NCBI GenBank assembly: GCA_965652545.1
Contig: CBFGWV010000193.1
Span: forward strand, 1 to 9,502
Source: CBFGWV01 sp965652545
GTDB lineage: Bacteria; Pseudomonadota; Gammaproteobacteria; Competibacterales; Competibacteraceae
Direction: 5' to 3'
DNA: 9,502 nt
The notes below the pieces were generated by a model, which searched no databases, was not told where the DNA came from, and worked only from the letters and a program-made list of their open reading frames with translations. Every line of letters starts with the position of its first letter. Position 1 is the first letter of the stretch. Shown here piece after piece: positions 6,516 to 9,502 of the stretch. The translations under genes and the position numbers were made by a program.

Positions 6516-9316
6516 CGCTCGCGGTGGGGTCCGTCCTGGGTGTCTATGAGGTCACCGGCAAGCTCGGCCAAGGCGGCATGGGCGAGGTGTTCCAGGCGAC
6601 CGACAGCCGCCTGGGGCGCGATGTGGCGATCAAGATTCTCCCCGAGGCCTTTGCCACCGATGCCGAGCGTCTGGCCCGCTTCGAGCGCGAAGCCCGCCTG
6701 CTGGCCACCTTGAACCACCCCAATATCGCCACGCTGTTCGGGCTGGAAGACCTGGCCGGCATGCGTGCACTGGTGATGGAACTGGTGGACGGCCCGACCC
6801 TGGGCGAACGTCTGCAGAAAGGGCCGATACCCCTCAAAGAGGCCTTGGTCATCGCGCGGCAACTGGCTGAGGCCCTGGAGGACGCCCACGAGCGGGGCAT
6901 CGTCCACCGCGACCTGAAGCCCGCAAACATCAAACTGCGCGAGGATGGCCGGGTGAAGGTGCTGGACTTCGGCCTGGCCAAGGCCATGGGCAGCGAGGCC
7001 GGTCTGTCGTCGGACCCGTACCTGGAGCGCTCGCCGACCATCACCTACGACGCCACCGTCACCGGTGTGATTCTCGGCACCGTAGCCTACATGTCGCCGG
7101 AGCAGGCCATCGGCAAGCTGGCCGACAAACGCTCGGACATCTGGGCGTTCGGCGTCGTGGTCTGGGAGATGCTCAGCGGACGCCGTTTGTTCGCCCGCGA
7201 CTCGCTGCCCGAGACCCTGGCCGAGGTGCTCAAAGCCGAAGTCGACTTCTCGCTGCTGCCGCCGGAGACCCCGCAAGCCCTGCGCCGGCTGCTGGCGCGC
7301 TGCCTGGAACGGCAGCCCAAACAGCGCCTGCGTGATATTGGCGATGCGCGTCATCTGATCGACGACATGATCGCCGACCGTCACTCGGCCGATGTGTCGG
7401 GAGCGGGTGGCGTCAGGGGCACGGGCGGGCGGCGACCGCGCGGGGCCGTTGTCGCCTGGACAGTCGCCGGCTTGTGTCTTCTGCTCACCGCCGGCTTGCT
7501 GGCGCTGCTGCTGAACCGGCCGACGCCGGCACCGGCCCTGCGCGGCCGCTTTGAGATCACCCTCCCACCGGGACAGCAGCTGGATGCGCGCTACCGGCGT
7601 GCGCTGGCTGTGGCGCCGGATGGCCGCAGCCTTGCCGTGATCACCAGCGGGGCGGCGCTGCCGCCGGCTTCGTTCCGCGCAAGCGACCGTCAGATCTCAT
7701 TGCGCGCGCTGGACGGCTGGACGTTCAGGCCCTTGCCCGACACCCAGGGGGCGACCGATCTGGCCTACTCGCCGGATGGCCGCTGGCTGGCCTTTCACGT
7801 TGCCGGCCCTCGCTCGAGCGGCCAGTTGTTCAAGATGCCGGTCGACGGTGGCCCGCGCACCACCTTGTGCAACTGCCCTGGCGGGTTCGGCTTGAGTTGG
7901 AGTGTCGAGGGCTGGATCGCGATCGGGCAACGCAACGGGCCCTTGCTGCGTGTGGACGCCGATGGCGGCGACCCCGAGCCGATGGCCGCGCTGGATGAGG
8001 CTGGCGGGGAGATCGCCCATCGGCATCCGCATGTGTTGCCCGATGGCCGGCAGGTCGTGTTCACCGCGGTCGGCGCCTCGAGCACCGTCAATGGCCGCGG
8101 TGGCGACTTGCGTCGTCAGCGGGTGGGTGATGCGGTGTCCGAGCCGTTGCTGGAGGACGCTGCGGATGCGCGTTTCATGCCGCCGGGCCGTCTGGTTTTC
8201 GCCCGTGGCGGCGTGCTGTTCAGCGCGCCCTTCGACCCGAAGCGGGGTGTGCTGACCGGCGACGCGGCACCGCGGGTGGAAGGGGTGGCCCATGCCGTGG
8301 CCAGCGGTAACGAATGGCGTGATACGGCCGCCGCCCAATACGATGTTGCGGTGACCGGGTTGCTGGTCTACGGACCGGGCTCGACAGCACCGGCACCGGA
8401 CCATGAACTGTTCTGGCGTGATGACGATGGCCGCGAACAGGCCTTGACCCTGGTCTCCGGCGCTTACCGCGCCGCCCGTCTGTCGCCGGATGGCGCCAGC
8501 CTGCTGCTGACCCACAGCGGTATCGAGCAGCCGGTGGAGTTGGCCGATCTGCGCCGCGGCTCAAAGCGACGGGTGACGTTCGAGGGTAGCCCGGAGTTTG
8601 CCATTTGGGGCCCGGGGGCGGGCGATATCACCTACGCGTCCAAGCACGAGGGCGCGGCACATCTCTACCGGCGCAATGTGAACGACCCCGGTGGCGCGGT
8701 CGAGCGGCTGAGTGTGGAGGGCGCCCACAACGTCGCGCCCTCGGTGTGGACGGCGGAGACGCCGCCGCGTTTGATTTTCGTCCAGCGTGCGACGGACGGC
8801 GCCAGCGAGGTGTTCATGCTGCGCCCCGGTGAGCCGCCGCAGCGGTTTCTCGGGCGCCCATTCCGCGCCAGCCATCCGGAGCTCTCGCCCGATGGCCGGT
8901 GGCTGGCCTATGTCTCGGATGAGTCGGGGCAGTTCGAGGTCTGGCTGCGTCCGTTCGATCGCAATGGACCGCCGCACCAAGTGTCTGTGGGGCGTGGGTA
9001 TGAGCCGGCCTGGGCGCCGGATGGGTCGGCCATCTATTACCGCGTGCGTGAGGAGGGGCCGGCCGAGCAACCCCGTTATGCGTTGATGCGGGTGGCGGTG
9101 GCCTTCGCCGAGGGCGAGCCGCTCCTGGCACGGCCGGAGCGCCTGGCGGTGGGGGCGTCCGACCAGTTGTCGTGGCCGGTTCGTGGGTACGACGTGGCGC
9201 GGGATGGGCGGTTGTTGATGATCCGCCAGCGTGCCCTGGACGATGCTGCGGCCGCCGCTCTGGCCGAGACACAGTTTCCGCGGCGATTGCATGTCGTTGT
9301 CGGTGGCTTCGATTGA
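6494..9316 (+). CDS. Transmembrane Ser/Thr protein kinase with C-terminal PD40/WD40-like beta-propeller
   Basis: A 940-residue Hanks-type kinase fused to a propeller. Kinase domain about 15-291: glycine loop GQGGMGEV at 25-32, ATP-binding K47 in VAIK, helix-C Glu about E66, catalytic HRDLKPAN with D140 and N145, DFG at 158-160, a long Ser/Thr-rich activation loop, GT-x-x-YMSPEQ at 195-204 and KRSDIWAFGVVVWE at 212-225. All key residues are present, so it should be active. After a basic GGRRPRG stretch comes one TM helix at about 318-340. Positive charges on its N-terminal side predict a cytoplasmic kinase and periplasmic C-terminus. Residues 350-940 carry repeated (S/A)PDG motifs (374, 426, 515, 664, 798, 841 and a variant at 902) typical of PD40/TolB-like propellers, which bind ligands or proteins. 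It starts 12 nt after the permease stop, so it likely belongs to the pump operon. GTG 6494 is taken because GAGGGGG lies 7 nt upstream; ATG 6512 gives the more family-like start MTLAVGSVLG and is equally possible. Confidence 0.93.
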   Translation: MHGAGGMTLAVGSVLGVYEVTGKLGQGGMGEVFQATDSRLGRDVAIKILPEAFATDAERLARFEREARLLATLNHPNIATLFGLEDLAGMRALVMELVDGPTLGERLQKGPIPLKEALVIARQLAEALEDAHERGIVHRDLKPANIKLREDGRVKVLDFGLAKAMGSEAGLSSDPYLERSPTITYDATVTGVILGTVAYMSPEQAIGKLADKRSDIWAFGVVVWEMLSGRRLFARDSLPETLAEVLKAEVDFSLLPPETPQALRRLLARCLERQPKQRLRDIGDARHLIDDMIADRHSADVSGAGGVRGTGGRRPRGAVVAWTVAGLCLLLTAGLLALLLNRPTPAPALRGRFEITLPPGQQLDARYRRALAVAPDGRSLAVITSGAALPPASFRASDRQISLRALDGWTFRPLPDTQGATDLAYSPDGRWLAFHVAGPRSSGQLFKMPVDGGPRTTLCNCPGGFGLSWSVEGWIAIGQRNGPLLRVDADGGDPEPMAALDEAGGEIAHRHPHVLPDGRQVVFTAVGASSTVNGRGGDLRRQRVGDAVSEPLLEDAADARFMPPGRLVFARGGVLFSAPFDPKRGVLTGDAAPRVEGVAHAVASGNEWRDTAAAQYDVAVTGLLVYGPGSTAPAPDHELFWRDDDGREQALTLVSGAYRAARLSPDGASLLLTHSGIEQPVELADLRRGSKRRVTFEGSPEFAIWGPGAGDITYASKHEGAAHLYRRNVNDPGGAVERLSVEGAHNVAPSVWTAETPPRLIFVQRATDGASEVFMLRPGEPPQRFLGRPFRASHPELSPDGRWLAYVSDESGQFEVWLRPFDRNGPPHQVSVGRGYEPAWAPDGSAIYYRVREEGPAEQPRYALMRVAVAFAEGEPLLARPERLAVGASDQLSWPVRGYDVARDGRLLMIRQRALDDAAAAALAETQFPRRLHVVVGGFD

Positions 9317-9357
9317 CGCTGGCGCGGCATGGTGTGCGAGGTTTTCGTGATTGATGC

Positions 9358-9501
9358 CTATGCCTGCGTCAGGGCAACGAAGTGCGCGCAGCCGGGCATC
9401 GGGGGTGGTGCCGGACCCCCGCCGTCCGGGCCGGGTGGGTCATAGACGCGCTGTGAACACATCCGTGTGAGCTCGACGGCCGCATCCCTGCGGCCGACGG
9501 T
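9358..9501 (-). CDS. Possible 3' end of a convergent gene, product unknown
   Basis: On the minus strand a frame stays open from the window edge to TAG at 9360-9358, giving 47 visible residues that end GCAHFVALTQA. It would converge on the kinase gene with a 41-nt gap. It contains a stretch reading QRVYDPPGPDGGG, which recalls the N-terminal RVYDPP motif of DUF488-type proteins, but the rest does not follow that family. In DNA this GC-rich, 47 open codons can easily arise by chance, and the frame overlaps strong inverted repeats. It could be a real gene end, a decayed remnant or non-coding. Confidence 0.2.
   Translation of the reverse strand, partial: TVGRRDAAVELTRMCSQRVYDPPGPDGGGPAPPPMPGCAHFVALTQA
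9395..9429. repeat. Overlapping, mutually exclusive GC-rich inverted repeats
   Basis: Three stems share the same bases. GGCATC 9395-9400 pairs with GGTGCC 9407-9412 (one G-U). GGGGGT 9401-9406 pairs with ACCCCC 9415-9420. CCGGAC 9411-9416 pairs with GTCCGG 9424-9429. Only some can form at once. No T-run follows on either strand, so this is not a clear intrinsic terminator, though it sits about 80 nt after the kinase stop where transcription might end by another route. Confidence 0.4.
9477..9496. repeat. Perfect 8-bp stem, 4-nt loop hairpin near window end
   Basis: CGGCCGCA at 9477-9484 and TGCGGCCG at 9489-9496 form a perfect stem around TCCC. The window ends six bases later, so a T-tract on the plus side cannot be judged; none is seen on the minus side. 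It may be an intrinsic terminator lacking a visible tail, or a dispersed repeat unit. Confidence 0.4.
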
Positions 9502-9502
9502 C

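Noticed and set aside
6230..7384. 384-codon minus-strand frame across the permease-kinase junction
   Set aside because: It lies opposite the conserved RND TM11-12 region and the kinase domain, and it shows no domain of its own.
9323..9345. Intrinsic terminator just after the kinase gene (bulged stem followed by TTTT)
   Set aside because: The stem has a bulge, a G-U pair and a 3-nt loop, and the T-run is only four bases and not adjacent. It is too weak to call.

Overview
This is a GC-rich window from a Gram-negative bacterium. An outer-membrane maltoporin, a periplasmic adaptor and an RND inner-membrane permease require two membranes. Gene style (TIGR00266/AIM24 protein, LamB-type porin, Ser/Thr kinase fused to a PD40 beta-propeller) suggests a proteobacterium, probably a gammaproteobacterium. 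That placement is inference, because no rRNA, tRNA or marker gene is present.

Layout. Positions 1-644 (minus) hold most of an AIM24/TIGR00266-family gene whose 3' end lies outside the window. Positions 645-887 are a divergent intergenic region. It holds an inverted repeat, a strong leader stem-loop, and a 10-nt pyrimidine tract perfectly complementary to the maltoporin Shine-Dalgarno region. Positions 888-2171 (plus) encode a LamB-family maltoporin. A stable hairpin (2184-2210) follows. Then come three tightly packed plus-strand genes: an RND periplasmic adaptor (about 2290-3330), an RND permease (3341-6481, 10 nt after the adaptor) and a transmembrane Ser/Thr protein kinase with a C-terminal WD40/PD40-like propeller (6494-9316, 12 nt after the permease). 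The last 186 nt hold GC-rich inverted repeats and a short open frame on the minus strand that may be the end of a convergent gene.

How the parts may work together. Adaptor, permease and kinase look like one transcriptional unit: an envelope pump plus a membrane-spanning kinase. The kinase's propeller is predicted to lie in the periplasm, the same compartment as the adaptor. No TolC-type outer-membrane factor is visible. The outer-membrane gene next to the pump is a maltoporin, and no maltose ABC or glycosidase genes are seen here. Whether porin and pump are functionally linked is open.

The most notable features are the possible riboregulated leader of the maltoporin gene (anti-Shine-Dalgarno element plus hairpin) and the unusual start region of the kinase. 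There a 7-codon ORF sits behind a strong Shine-Dalgarno and ends in an ATGA overlap with an in-frame kinase ATG. I found no CRISPR array, mobile element, tRNA or rRNA.
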